Notes: generated from the letters alone by a model not told the origin. DNA of 33,040 nucleotides from a virus (IMGVR_UViG_3300028008_000059:1-33040); one strand, 5' to 3'; counted from the stretch's first letter, positions 1-9,600 are shown. Numbers and translations: made by a program.

Positions 1-696
1 AGATTATTTGCAAGTGCATTATTTGCTGAAGGATTTACAGAAGAGCAAGTATATGCGGCTATTGCAACAGCAGAAACTGAATCAGGACTTAAACTATCAG
101 TTGAAAACTCTTATGGTGGAACTAGTAATGAGCGCATACGTTCAATTTTTAGTAATGCTAGAACAGTTAGTGATGCAGAACTTACAGAAATCAAAAAAGA
201 TAAAGCAACATTCTTTGAATTAGTATATGGTTACACAAGTAAAATTGGACCAGGTATGGGTAATACAACAGCAGGTGATGGCGGTAAGTTTATTGGTCGT
301 GGATTAATTCAGTTAACAGGTAAAGCAAATTATCAGCGTTACGGAAAACTTGCAGGATTGACAAGTGCGCCAGTCACAGACTATAACCCATTTGGTGTTG
401 ACATTGTAGATGATCCTACTATTTTAATTACAGATGTTGCTAAGTCAGTTGCAGTTACAGCGGCATATTTAAAAGAGCGTTACAAAGATTTTGGTAGAGG
501 AACACTTGGTAACTTTAGATTTGCTATTGCAGGAACTGAAAGAGGATACGAATTAGGACGTCCTAAAGATACAGGTTACTTACAAGCAAAATTACTACCA
601 AACGGAAAATATGATCCAGACTGGATTAGAGATCCAAACAAAAGAAATGTCGTAGCAGGCGTTGATCAAAATGATCCAAGAAATGGAGTAGTATAA
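1..696 (+). CDS. GH19-type endolysin / tail-associated chitinase-like glycosidase (5' partial)
   Basis: The reading frame is open from base 1 to the TAA at 694-696, so the gene starts upstream of the window; 231 residues are visible. GH19 hallmarks are present. AETESG (visible residues 24-29) sits where the family has its catalytic HE[ST]G glutamate, followed by YGGTSNERIRSIF and then GGKFIGRGLIQLTGKANYQRYG (about 94-115), the substrate-cleft signature of phage GH19 muramidase/chitinase-like enzymes. The family cleaves beta-1,4 glycosidic bonds in peptidoglycan or chitin-like polymers. Its place at the head of a tail-tip gene run (peptidase, PAAR, gp25) suggests a virion-associated wall hydrolase acting during DNA entry, comparable in role to the lysozyme domain of T4 gp5; a holin-partnered endolysin is less likely here. 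It could be the C-terminal domain of a longer hub protein, which cannot be seen. The stop overlaps the next ATG (TAATG). Confidence 0.85.
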   Translation, partial: RLFASALFAEGFTEEQVYAAIATAETESGLKLSVENSYGGTSNERIRSIFSNARTVSDAELTEIKKDKATFFELVYGYTSKIGPGMGNTTAGDGGKFIGRGLIQLTGKANYQRYGKLAGLTSAPVTDYNPFGVDIVDDPTILITDVAKSVAVTAAYLKERYKDFGRGTLGNFRFAIAGTERGYELGRPKDTGYLQAKLLPNGKYDPDWIRDPNKRNVVAGVDQNDPRNGVV

Positions 697-1463
697 TGGG
701 GCAAGTAGTTATTCCAGGAACACCAATTGTTAATCCTGCAGAAGTTGCTGATAATTCAGATTGGAATGAAGCACTTGAAGCAGGCAGATTTCCAAATGGA
801 CAATTTGATTTAGAAGGTGACTATCCTAGATCAGGACCAGGACAACAATCAGGCAATGGAGGATATGTAAATAGTTCAAACCTACCTGCAATGGATCCAA
901 ATATTACTCCAGGACCATTACCTGAAGGCCCGGGTTGGGAAAAGTTAGATGCAGTGTTAACCAATGTTCTTACTCAAGATTGGAGAGAACGTGGAAATCC
1001 TGGTAATCCAAGAATATTAGAAACTTACAAAGTATGCGGAAACGCATATACAAAAGATGGCGGTGCAATGTCTCATGCTTGGTGTGCGGCATTTGTAAGT
1101 TGGGCACTATTTACTGCTGGAATTCCGACACTACAAACAATGAGTAGTCAAGGTTGGTACAGTTGGGGTAGTGAAGTAGATTGGAGAGACACATCAGCAA
1201 TACGCAAATGGGACGTTATAATTTTTAAATCAAAAACACGTTCAGGCGGACATATTGGTTTTGTACAAGAAATTACTTCAAACGGTGTTATTAAAGTATT
1301 AGGTGGAAACCAAGGAAATAATGCTAAAGTTTCTAATTATCAATTTAACAGTAAAAGTCAGTACGTAAAAAGCATAAAAAGAAATTGGAGCATACCTGAC
1401 GAGTACAATGTACCACTTGACGGTACTGCTCCAGCAACACCAGGATCGGATAGTACAGTATAA
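696..1463 (+). CDS. TIGR02594/CHAP-type peptidoglycan peptidase or amidase
   Basis: 255 residues. The first 80 or so are Gly/Pro/Asn-rich and look like a flexible linker or virion-docking segment, with no signal peptide. From about residue 83 the sequence matches the TIGR02594/NlpC-P60-like cysteine peptidase pattern: HAWCAAFVSWAL puts the nucleophile at Cys130, GGHIGFV puts the catalytic His at 186, and VLGGNQGNN (201-209) is the family's strongly conserved C-terminal motif. Enzymes of this fold cut peptide or amide bonds in peptidoglycan. ATG 696-698 overlaps the stop of the upstream glycosidase and the stop overlaps the PAAR start (TAATG at both ends), so the three genes are probably translationally coupled. 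Together with the GH19 enzyme it would give the tail both a glycan-cutting and a peptide-cutting activity. The bond cleaved cannot be read from sequence. Confidence 0.85.
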   Translation: MGQVVIPGTPIVNPAEVADNSDWNEALEAGRFPNGQFDLEGDYPRSGPGQQSGNGGYVNSSNLPAMDPNITPGPLPEGPGWEKLDAVLTNVLTQDWRERGNPGNPRILETYKVCGNAYTKDGGAMSHAWCAAFVSWALFTAGIPTLQTMSSQGWYSWGSEVDWRDTSAIRKWDVIIFKSKTRSGGHIGFVQEITSNGVIKVLGGNQGNNAKVSNYQFNSKSQYVKSIKRNWSIPDEYNVPLDGTAPATPGSDSTV

Positions 1464-1765
1464 TGCCATTAATAGCAAGAAAAGGTGATTCAGTAGCAAC
1501 AGGACACGGATGTGATGGTAGTACAACATTGGATACTCCTAGTCAGAGTTTTGTTAAAATACAAGGACAACTTGTTTGCAGACTTGGCGATTTAACAGTG
1601 TCACATGACATACCGTCAGGTGATAATTGTGTACCACATACTGCTCCTATTTCAGGATCAAGTTCTGTGGTCAAGATAGCAGGACAGTTTGTAGGTAGAG
1701 TTGGTGATGGATGTGATGCTGGGACAATAACTAGTGGCGCATCCTTTGTAAACGTAGGAGCATAA
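1463..1765 (+). CDS. PAAR-domain tail-spike tip protein
   Basis: 100 residues, the usual size of a free-standing PAAR protein. It opens with PLIARKGDSVATGHGCDGST and has repeated short beta-strand units with G-D turns (RLGDLTVSH, GRVGDGCDAG), typical of the PAAR pyramid. His15, Cys17, His48, Cys56 and His59 are candidate ligands for the tip metal ion; which are used is not determined. PAAR proteins cap the trimeric spike (T4 gp5.4, type VI VgrG) and help puncture the outer membrane. It directly follows two wall hydrolases and precedes gp25, as expected for a central-spike module. The start is fixed by the TAATG overlap with the upstream gene. Confidence 0.9.
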   Translation: MPLIARKGDSVATGHGCDGSTTLDTPSQSFVKIQGQLVCRLGDLTVSHDIPSGDNCVPHTAPISGSSSVVKIAGQFVGRVGDGCDAGTITSGASFVNVGA

Positions 1766-1773
1766 ATATTAAC

Positions 1774-2223
1774 ATGAGTACTTTAGAAAAAAATCTATAT
1801 GATAGGATTGCAGTTAAGCCATCCAGTACAAAACAAAAGCCTGTTGTTACAAGCAAGGCATATAGAGGATTGTCTTCAGTTAACCCTGATAACAACTCAT
1901 CTACGTTATACGACTTAGCATTAATCAAGCAAGACTTACTTAATCATTTCCATATTAGACAGGGCGAAAAATTAATGAATCCTGAGTTTGGGACAATCAT
2001 TTGGGATGCAATATTTGAACCATTTACAGATGAATTAAAACAATCTATTGCAGACAATGTTACTTCTATTGTAAATTACGATCCACGTATACAAGCAAAT
2101 GAAATTATTGTTAGTACTTATGAAAGTGGTATACAAATTGAACTAGACTTAACCTATGTGCCGTATAATATATCAGAAAAACTAAGACTAGACTTTGATG
2201 AAAATGCAGGTCTTACAGCCTAA
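1774..2223 (+). CDS. 25: Baseplate wedge protein, gp25/W25 family
   Basis: 149 residues, against about 130 in T4 gp25. The family core is clear: DLALIKQDLLNHFHIRQGEKLMNPEFGTIIWDAIFEP (residues 47-83) matches the gp25/GPW pattern of a helix, then GE+xMxPxFG and the conserved FEP. A C-terminal strand region (EIIVSTYESGIQIELDLTYVP) follows. gp25 forms the inner baseplate core with gp6 and gp53 and shares its fold with TssE of type VI systems. The first 45 residues are a variable extension. AGGAG at 1756-1760 is a likely but distant ribosome site. The gene is 8 nt downstream of PAAR, and its TAA overlaps the stop of the opposite-strand SGNH gene. Confidence 0.92.
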   Translation: MSTLEKNLYDRIAVKPSSTKQKPVVTSKAYRGLSSVNPDNNSSTLYDLALIKQDLLNHFHIRQGEKLMNPEFGTIIWDAIFEPFTDELKQSIADNVTSIVNYDPRIQANEIIVSTYESGIQIELDLTYVPYNISEKLRLDFDENAGLTA

Positions 2224-3074
2224 AAATAACGTTTATAAATGTGGTTAGCAAAATTGCTATGGTGTTCTACACTAGGGTGCATATCATTTTCTGCAGTCGG
2301 AATACTTGGATCTAAAATTACAAAAGCACTATCGTAATCTACATCTAAAGAATACCAATCATCTGGGTGAGGTATTTTGTAAGGATCTTGCAAAGTAACA
2401 TCTAATTCTTTTCTTGCTTCTTCTAATTGGTCCAAGACAGGTTGTGTCTCTACACTCAAATGACAAATTTTAGCACCACTTGCCGCAAGAAATCCGTGTG
2501 TCATTTGTTGTAATACTAGATTGTTGTAATATCTATCGTAAACACCCATTGGATTTAAGTAAGTATTTTTTGTAGATTTTTCTATGTAATCTTGTATTTT
2601 TTCATCTGTAGTTTTATTACTTTCTTTATGCCTGTCTAAACCTAGCAACTTGTTGAACCCTGTAATTACTGTTTGAAATCCCGAATTAGGATCAGCGATA
2701 TTACAAAAAGGAACAGAAGTTCTTGCAGGCCATTGTAATGATAGTCTACTTAGGTATGTCCACATAACAATTACAATATCATCAGGATAAATGTCTTGTG
2801 CGGCTACAGCACATTGTCTTGATATTTGATTAAAACATGCCCCTCTGCGAGCATGATTTATCACAGGTAAATTTAATTTATCTGCAAGAACCTTCGGCCA
2901 TGCATAATCACTAGGTTGATACAAATGAATTTCATTCCAATCAAATGAATCGCCTAATTCTAGCACTTGCTCTTCAGTAAGTTTATTACCATTTTCATCT
3001 AAAAGAGGTTGTACTACATCTGGTAAAGCATATCCCTGGGTAATAGAACAGCCAAATGTGTGCAGTGTTGTCAT
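2220..3074 (-). CDS. SGNH/GDSL-like hydrolase, inverted accessory (moron-like) gene
   Basis: 284 residues on the minus strand inside an otherwise plus-strand module. FGCSITQG (7-14) is block I of the SGNH superfamily with Ser10 as nucleophile, and NDMHPSVEHHSNFANHIYKRYF at the C-terminus is the Asp/His block (Asp264, His266). Between them are YAWPKVLADKLNLPVINHARRGACFNQISR, as in GSCFA/SGNH proteins with an N-x-x-RxG stretch, and the strand IVIVMWTYLSRLSL. Such enzymes are esterases or O-deacetylases acting on acylated sugars or lipids; the substrate here is unknown. No signal peptide is seen. It separates gp25 from gp6, is convergent with gp25 (stops overlap by 4 nt) and divergent from gp6. 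No good Shine-Dalgarno precedes its ATG; instead a long A/T inverted repeat abuts it. Confidence 0.75.
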   Translation of the reverse strand: MTTLHTFGCSITQGYALPDVVQPLLDENGNKLTEEQVLELGDSFDWNEIHLYQPSDYAWPKVLADKLNLPVINHARRGACFNQISRQCAVAAQDIYPDDIVIVMWTYLSRLSLQWPARTSVPFCNIADPNSGFQTVITGFNKLLGLDRHKESNKTTDEKIQDYIEKSTKNTYLNPMGVYDRYYNNLVLQQMTHGFLAASGAKICHLSVETQPVLDQLEEARKELDVTLQDPYKIPHPDDWYSLDVDYDSAFVILDPSIPTAENDMHPSVEHHSNFANHIYKRYF

Positions 3075-3077
3075 ATT

Positions 3078-3115
3078 AATATTTAATACATGTTTAAAGT
3101 TGTGTATTAAATATT
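3078..3115. repeat. Perfect 13-bp inverted repeat in the SGNH/gp6 divergent intergenic region
   Basis: Left arm AATATTTAATACA (3078-3090) is the exact reverse complement of the right arm TGTATTAAATATT (3103-3115), separated by 12 nt. It lies 3 nt upstream of the minus-strand ATG and 15 nt before the first late-promoter box of gp6. It could be a regulator-binding site, or an mRNA hairpin in the 5' leader of the SGNH transcript. There is no G+C-rich stem, so it is not a typical terminator. Confidence 0.7.
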
Positions 3116-3129
3116 GGCTTAATTTAACT

Positions 3130-3137
3130 TATAAATA
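3130..3137 (+). promoter_or_regulatory. T4-type late promoter box (TATAAATA) upstream of gp6
   Basis: An exact match to the T4 late promoter consensus TATAAATA in the 117-bp intergenic region, 54 nt before the gp6 ATG. T4-like late promoters consist essentially of this -10 element, read by host RNA polymerase carrying gp55 and the gp33/gp45 co-activators. Function is inferred from sequence and position. Confidence 0.6.
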
Positions 3138-3159
3138 AAATACGCACTTATCTATTCTT

Positions 3160-3167
3160 AATAAATA
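3160..3167 (+). promoter_or_regulatory. Second late promoter box (AATAAATA) upstream of gp6
   Basis: NATAAATA-type element (AATAAATA) 24 nt before the gp6 ATG. This spacing matches the boxes at 21471, 25951 and 27457 (21-30 nt), so it is the better-placed of the two candidates for gp6. The ribosome site AGGA (3181-3184) follows at a normal distance. Confidence 0.55.
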
Positions 3168-3191
3168 CATGTAACAAACGAGGAATGAAAT

Positions 3192-6100
3192 ATGTCATCT
3201 ACTGACCGACAAAATAGACTGCTAGTAGCAGAGGATTGGAAGCGTATCTATCAAAGTTATAGAAACGCCGACTTTCAAAGTTATGACTTTGATAATTTAA
3301 GACGCACAATGATTAGTTATCTAAGGACTAATTACCCTGAAGATTTTAACGATTACATTGAAAGTTCTGAATACCTCGCATTAATTGATCTTATTGCATT
3401 CCTAGGTCAAAATATTGCATTCCGTATTGATCTAAATGCTAGAGAAAACTTCCTAGAACTAGCAGAGCGTAGAGAATCAGTTCTCCGTTTAGCACGGTTG
3501 CTTTCATACAATCCTAAACGTAACCAAGCCGCAGAAGGTTTATTAAAAATTAGTTCTGTCTCTACTACTGAAGATGTAGTAGATTCAAATAACTTTAATC
3601 TAGCAGGTCAGCAAATACAATGGAATGATCCGAGTAATACACAATGGTACGAGCAGTTTGTTAAAGTAATGAATGCCGCTTTGCCACAAAATGGCACTTT
3701 TGGCAAGCCAGCAAAAACAGCAACAATTAATAGTATACCGCATGAACAATATAGATTCAATGGTATTAACACAGATATACCTAAGTATTCTTTTACTAAA
3801 ACTATTCAAGGTTCAAGTTTACCATTTGAAGTAGTAAGTAGTGATATTGTTAACGGAGCATTAGAAGAAGAAATTCCACTCCAAGCAAACAGTTTTGCAA
3901 TGCTTTATAGAAATGATGGACAAGGACCAGCAAGTACAAATACTGGATTCTTTGCTTCTTTTAAACAGGGTTCTTTAGACTCGGGACAATTTAGTATTAA
4001 TAACCCTAGTAGTAATCAAAAGGTTGACATTGATGCAACTGATATCAATAACAAAGATGTTTGGTTGTATAAATTAGATGGACAAGGCCGCGAAACAGAA
4101 TATTGGACTAAAGTTGATGCTGTAGAAGGTAATAATGTTATCTATAATAGTTTAACTAAAGACGTTAGAAATTTATATTCAGTATTAACTAGAGTACAAG
4201 ATAGAATTAGTTTAGTGTTTAGTGATGGTGTATTTGGTAATTTACCACAAGGTAGATTTAAAGTAGTATATCGTACAAGTGCTAATAGTCGTTATACTAT
4301 TAAACCAAGTGAAATGTCAAATGTACAAATTCAAATACCTTATTTGAGTGCAGTCGGCGTACCAGAACAACTTACTTTAACACTACAATTAAAATACACA
4401 ATTTCAAATAGTACAACTAGTGAAAGTGACGAAAGTATTAAAGCAAACGCTCCGGCAACATACTACACACAAAACAGAATGGTTACAGCAGAAGATTATA
4501 ATGTTGCACCGTTAGCAGTAAGTCAAGAGATTGTAAAAGTAAAAACTGTTAATAGAAATGCAAGCGGAATTAGTAGATATTTTGATTTAATTGATTCTAC
4601 AGGAAAATACTCCAGCACTAATTTATTTGGTAACGATGGTGTAATTTACAAAGAAACAAATAATTTAAAAACTACTTTTAATTTTGTAACTACTACTGAT
4701 ATTGAACAAGCAATTACTAACACAATTGAACCTATTATAAAAGATAGAAAAGTATATAATTACTATCTACAAAATTTTACAAAAATCTTAACTGGAGATT
4801 TAGGCGTAGCATGGAATAGTTCAACTCAAGATACAAATAGAAGTACAGGGTATTTTACAGATGAAAATGATGTTACTTTTAAAGTAGGAACATTTACAGC
4901 AAATAATTTAAGATTTATTGAATCGGGTACATTACTTAAATTTACTGCACCAACAGGTATGCACTTTATGACAAGTAATAAAAATGTGTTAATGTCAGGT
5001 CCTGCAGATCATCCAGGAGCAGTTGAGTATCTTTGGACAAAGGTTATTAGTGTATCAGGAAACGGAACAACAGTTGGTTCAACTGGACTAGGACCAGTTG
5101 TACTGAATGATTTAATTCCAGGAGATGCAATACTACAAGAAGTAAAACCAAAACTTGCTAACATAATTACAGATTCAGTCAAAACACAAATTGTTGATCA
5201 AGCATTTGCAACAAATACATTTGGACTACGATATGACGTTGAAACACGACAGTGGAGAATTATCACTGAACAAAATATTGATAGTATTTCAGCATTTAGT
5301 ACAGGTAAAGCAGGCGACTCAAGTAACCAAAATTTAGATGCAAGTTGGATATTATATTTTAAAACTGACGGCGAACGGTATGATATTACATATCGTACAT
5401 TGCGATACATATTTGAAAGTGATGCAGAAATTAAATTCTATTACGATAGTTCAGATAAAATTTATGATAATAAAACAGGTAAAATTATTAAAGATAAGAT
5501 TGAAGTTTTAAATATTAATAATAAGCCTGATGTTTCAACACCATTTACATCAAATTATAATTGGGAAATTGTAAAAGAATATAGAGATGCAGACGGGTAT
5601 GTAGATAGTAAGCGTATTGAAGTAAGTTTCTTTGATGCAGATGATGATGGTGTTATTGATAATCCAGAAGGATTTATTGATATTGTTGATGAAACAACTA
5701 ATGTTACTACAAAATATATTTTCCAAAAGAAATATACAACATCAGATGGTATTGAAGATTATAGATTTGTAGATAACACAGTTGAAGGAATTCAAATCAA
5801 AGCAAGTGCAAGTGCAATTGGTGCTTATTCATCTTACTCAGTAGGACAAGTATTTTTTACAATTGATACTCAACTATTCCATAAACTAGATAGTACAAAG
5901 AAAAATTTACAAATTATAAAAGACTATAGAGGATTTTTAGGACGCTCTAATCTTAAATTTAGATATTTACATAGTGCTGATTATGATCAACGTATTGATC
6001 CAGCAGTAAGCAACATTATGGATTGCTATATGTTAACACGCACATACGATATTGCATACAGACAATTTTTAAACGGCGATCGTACAGTTGCACCGTTGCC

Positions 6101-6668
6101 GCCGAGCAGTGACGAAATGTACCGCACATATGGTACTGACTTAGATAAAATTAAATCTATTAGTGACGAAATAATTTATCATCCAGTTAGTTATAAACCA
6201 TTATTTGGTACATCAGCAGAGACTAGTTTACAAGCAACATTTAAAGTAGTTACAAATAAAGATGAAGTTGTAAACAACAACGATATTAAGTCACGTGTAA
6301 TTGAAGCAATTAATGTTTATTTTAATTTAGACAACTGGGAGTTTGGAGAGTCATTTTACTTCTCGGAACTATCAACCTATATTATGAATCAAATGACTCC
6401 AGATATAGTAAGTATAGTAATAGTTCCAAATGAACAAAGTCAGTCATTTGGTAGTTTATACGAAATTAAATCTGAGTCAAATGAGATTTTTATAAGTTCA
6501 GCAACAGTTGAAAATATAGAAATTATTGATGCTATTACAGCAAGCAGATTAAAAGCAACAGGAAATGTTATTACAACAAGTCAAGAAACAGTTAATACAG
6601 GAGTTACAAGTTCAACTCCATTGGCTGGATCTATTAGTAGTTCTAATAGCGGAGGATATAGTTACTAA
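3192..6668 (+). CDS. 6: Baseplate wedge protein, gp6-like (Baseplate_J family), enlarged
   Basis: 1,158 residues, well above the 660 of T4 gp6 but like the long gp6 proteins of marine T4-like phages. The N-terminus holds their signature: DNLRRTMISYLRTNYPEDFNDYIESSEYLALIDLIAFLGQ followed by FRIDLNARENFLELAERRESVLRLARLLSY (about 35-113). The Baseplate_J-type core with FSDGVFGNLPQGRFKVVYRTS is near residues 341-361, and a C-terminal wedge segment with VIEAINVYFNLDNWEFGESFYFSELSTYI is near 1036-1065. gp6 dimers form the ring that, with gp25 and gp53, joins the six wedges around the hub. Extra beta-rich sequence in the middle accounts for the length. AGGA (3181-3184) precedes ATG 3192, and two late boxes lie upstream. 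Its stop overlaps the ATG of the giant gene (TAATG), implying coupled synthesis of two neighbouring baseplate parts. Confidence 0.9.
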   Translation: MSSTDRQNRLLVAEDWKRIYQSYRNADFQSYDFDNLRRTMISYLRTNYPEDFNDYIESSEYLALIDLIAFLGQNIAFRIDLNARENFLELAERRESVLRLARLLSYNPKRNQAAEGLLKISSVSTTEDVVDSNNFNLAGQQIQWNDPSNTQWYEQFVKVMNAALPQNGTFGKPAKTATINSIPHEQYRFNGINTDIPKYSFTKTIQGSSLPFEVVSSDIVNGALEEEIPLQANSFAMLYRNDGQGPASTNTGFFASFKQGSLDSGQFSINNPSSNQKVDIDATDINNKDVWLYKLDGQGRETEYWTKVDAVEGNNVIYNSLTKDVRNLYSVLTRVQDRISLVFSDGVFGNLPQGRFKVVYRTSANSRYTIKPSEMSNVQIQIPYLSAVGVPEQLTLTLQLKYTISNSTTSESDESIKANAPATYYTQNRMVTAEDYNVAPLAVSQEIVKVKTVNRNASGISRYFDLIDSTGKYSSTNLFGNDGVIYKETNNLKTTFNFVTTTDIEQAITNTIEPIIKDRKVYNYYLQNFTKILTGDLGVAWNSSTQDTNRSTGYFTDENDVTFKVGTFTANNLRFIESGTLLKFTAPTGMHFMTSNKNVLMSGPADHPGAVEYLWTKVISVSGNGTTVGSTGLGPVVLNDLIPGDAILQEVKPKLANIITDSVKTQIVDQAFATNTFGLRYDVETRQWRIITEQNIDSISAFSTGKAGDSSNQNLDASWILYFKTDGERYDITYRTLRYIFESDAEIKFYYDSSDKIYDNKTGKIIKDKIEVLNINNKPDVSTPFTSNYNWEIVKEYRDADGYVDSKRIEVSFFDADDDGVIDNPEGFIDIVDETTNVTTKYIFQKKYTTSDGIEDYRFVDNTVEGIQIKASASAIGAYSSYSVGQVFFTIDTQLFHKLDSTKKNLQIIKDYRGFLGRSNLKFRYLHSADYDQRIDPAVSNIMDCYMLTRTYDIAYRQFLNGDRTVAPLPPSSDEMYRTYGTDLDKIKSISDEIIYHPVSYKPLFGTSAETSLQATFKVVTNKDEVVNNNDIKSRVIEAINVYFNLDNWEFGESFYFSELSTYIMNQMTPDIVSIVIVPNEQSQSFGSLYEIKSESNEIFISSATVENIEIIDAITASRLKATGNVITTSQETVNTGVTSSTPLAGSISSSNSGGYSY

Positions 6669-9600
6669 TGTCATACGACGATAATCAAAACGAGAACCCA
6701 CTACCAACAGGCGGTTCCAACGGCTACTCATCAAACTCGCTATTACCTAAGTATTTTAGATCATCTAAGAATAAAAAGTTTTTAGATGCAACTCTTGATC
6801 AAATATTACAACCAGGTACAGCACAAAAGTTAAACGGCTTTTATGGCAGACGTACAGCAAAGTCTTATAGAGGTAGCGACAACTATATTGGCGATGTTTC
6901 AGTTAATAGAGAAGCATATCAATTAGAGCCAGTAGTACTTGCAAAAGATACATATGACAATGTAACATTTTATAAAGACTATAACGATTATATTAACCAA
7001 ATTAAAGCGTTCGGCGGCAATGTTGATAATCATGACTTACTAAATGGTGCAGAATATTCAGCATGGAACCCAAATATTGATTGGGATAAGTTAACAAACT
7101 TCCGAGAGTACTATTGGTTACCAAATGGACCAACAGCAATTAGTATTGCAGGCCAAAGTACAGAAGTAACAAGTGCATTTAACATCACTAGTATTGACAA
7201 TGGTAATAATCTTTCTTATGTTGTTAACGGAAACTTAACACAAAATCCTACGATTGAATTATTCAAAGGACAAACGTATACCTTTGTTGTATCAGCAACA
7301 GATATGCCATTTACAATACGTACAGAGCGTAGTTTAGATGCTGACACTGTTTATGAACTAGGTATTACTAATCAAAATATTGAAGAAGGTACTGTTACAT
7401 TTACTGTTCCACTTAATGCACCAACTAGATTGTATTATCAAAATAGTAATAACATTAACTCCGGCGGAATTATTAGAATTGCTGAAGTTGACGAAGCAAC
7501 AGCAATTGATGTAGAACAAGAAATACTTGGCAAAGCATCGTACACATCTTCTAAAGGTGTAGAGTTATTAAACGGAATGAAGTTAAACTTCATAGGTGAT
7601 GTTACTCCAGCAAAGTATGCTGTAGGCAATTGGATAATTGAAGGCGTAGGAGATAGTATTTCGTTAGTTAATACTGACGATCTTGTTATACCGTTGTCGT
7701 ATGCAGTTGATATTCCTGTGCAATATGATCAAGAAGAATTTGATAGTTTACCTTTTGGTAATGCGGCATCATATAGTGCTACTAAAGACTACATTGTTAT
7801 TAATAGAAATTCACCTGATAAAAATGCATGGTCAAGAAACAATAACTGGTATCATAGAGCAGTTATTGAAAAAAGTGCAGAGATAAATGGACAAGTAGTT
7901 TCAATTGACCAAGCACAACGAGCAAAGCGTCCTATTATTGAATTCGACAGTGGTTTAAAATTATACAATTTTGGAACAGAAAAGAAAAACGATATTGACT
8001 TAGTTGATACAGTCACTAAAGATATCTTTTCGGTAATCGAAGGCTCAACTGGTTATAATATTGACAGCGTTGATGTTACAGATGGTATGCGTATTTTGTT
8101 TACTGCTGAAAAAGATATTAGAGCAAACGGCAAGATTTATAAAGTTAAATTTCTTAAACATAACAGTACAACACCACAAATTAGTTTAATAGAAGATACT
8201 GATGCAACTCCGTTAGAAAATGAAGTTGTATTAATACGTAAAGGTACAGTAAACGCAGGCCAGCATTATTATTATAATGGCACAGCATGGCTTGCTGGAC
8301 AAGTTAAATCTAAAGTTAATCAGTCACCAATGTTTGATATGTTTGATAAAAATGGTGTTAGTTATTCAAACGCAACAACATATGAAACAAGTACATTTAC
8401 TGGCAACAAAGTTTTTAGTTATAAAGAAGGTACTGGTACTGCTGATACAGAACTAGGATTTCCAATTACATATCGAGCGCTTACTAACGTAGGTGATATT
8501 ACATTTAATTTTGATTTATTAACTGAAACATTTACACACCAAAGAGTTCAAAACATTTTAACAGAAAAATGCGATCAAGGATTTGTAAAAAAATATACAT
8601 CATTGAATGCTTTCAAATATAAAAATGGTTGGACTAAAGCCAAGTCATTAAGTACACAACGAGTAATACGTCAGTATGATGTTGATGGTGAAATTAGTCA
8701 ATTAGAAATTGATGTTTATGACAAAGCAGGTGATTTAAATGATTTAGAAGTTAGCGTATTAGTAAACAATGCACACAACTTTGATTATACATTATCACGT
8801 CAAGACGGACTAGCATTTGTAGTATTTAATAAGCCATTGGATGCAGGCGACTCTGTTATTTTAAGAACAAAGTCTGCAACTAAGAAAAATTCAAATGGTT
8901 ATTATGACTTTCCAACTAACTTAGAACATAATCCAAACAATATTAATTTAACTACATTTACCTTAGGCGAAGTAAATGATCATGTGTTTAGTATGATTGA
9001 AGACTTACCAGGCTTTACAGGAATATTTCCAGGAAATACAAACTTAGGTAATTTAGGTGATATTAGCACAGTTGGTAAAAAGTTTGTCCAACACGCAGGA
9101 CCAATTAATAATGCATTATACCACATTACTACAAAAGAAGCAAACGTAGTAAAAGCACTTGATTTTGCAAAAAATGAATTTAGAACTTTCAAAAGATCAT
9201 TTTTACAAGTTGCTGAGAACTTAGGGTTCGACGGACCTATTAAAACACATGTTGATAATGTTCTTGTTGAAGTATTAAAAAACAAAACTTCAAGTGATCC
9301 GTTTTATTTTAGTGACATGGTTCCGTACTCAGGAAATAAGCGTTTAGAATTTACAGTTTATGATCCGGAAAATAATTTCTTTAGTTTAACAAAGGCATTT
9401 GATAAAACAACACTTAGTAATAAAGCAGTAACAATTTATCAAAATGGTGTACAGTTAGCACATGGTAGAGATTATACTTTTAATACTGATGGCTTTGCTG
9501 TAATTACAGCAACAAAAGCAGACAATGATTTAATTGAAATTTTTGAATATGAAAGTACTGACGGTTGTTTTATTCCTAGTACACCAACAAAATTAGGTTT

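Noticed and set aside
8-223. A 71-codon plus-strand frame at the window start
   Set aside because: It is an out-of-frame shadow of the GH19-type gene, whose own frame is open from base 1 and carries the family motifs; its product is a Leu/Gln/Lys-rich artefact.
3075-3191. The A/T-rich inverted repeat as a rho-independent terminator
   Set aside because: The stem has almost no G+C and no T-run follows it on either strand; it lies at gene starts, not ends.
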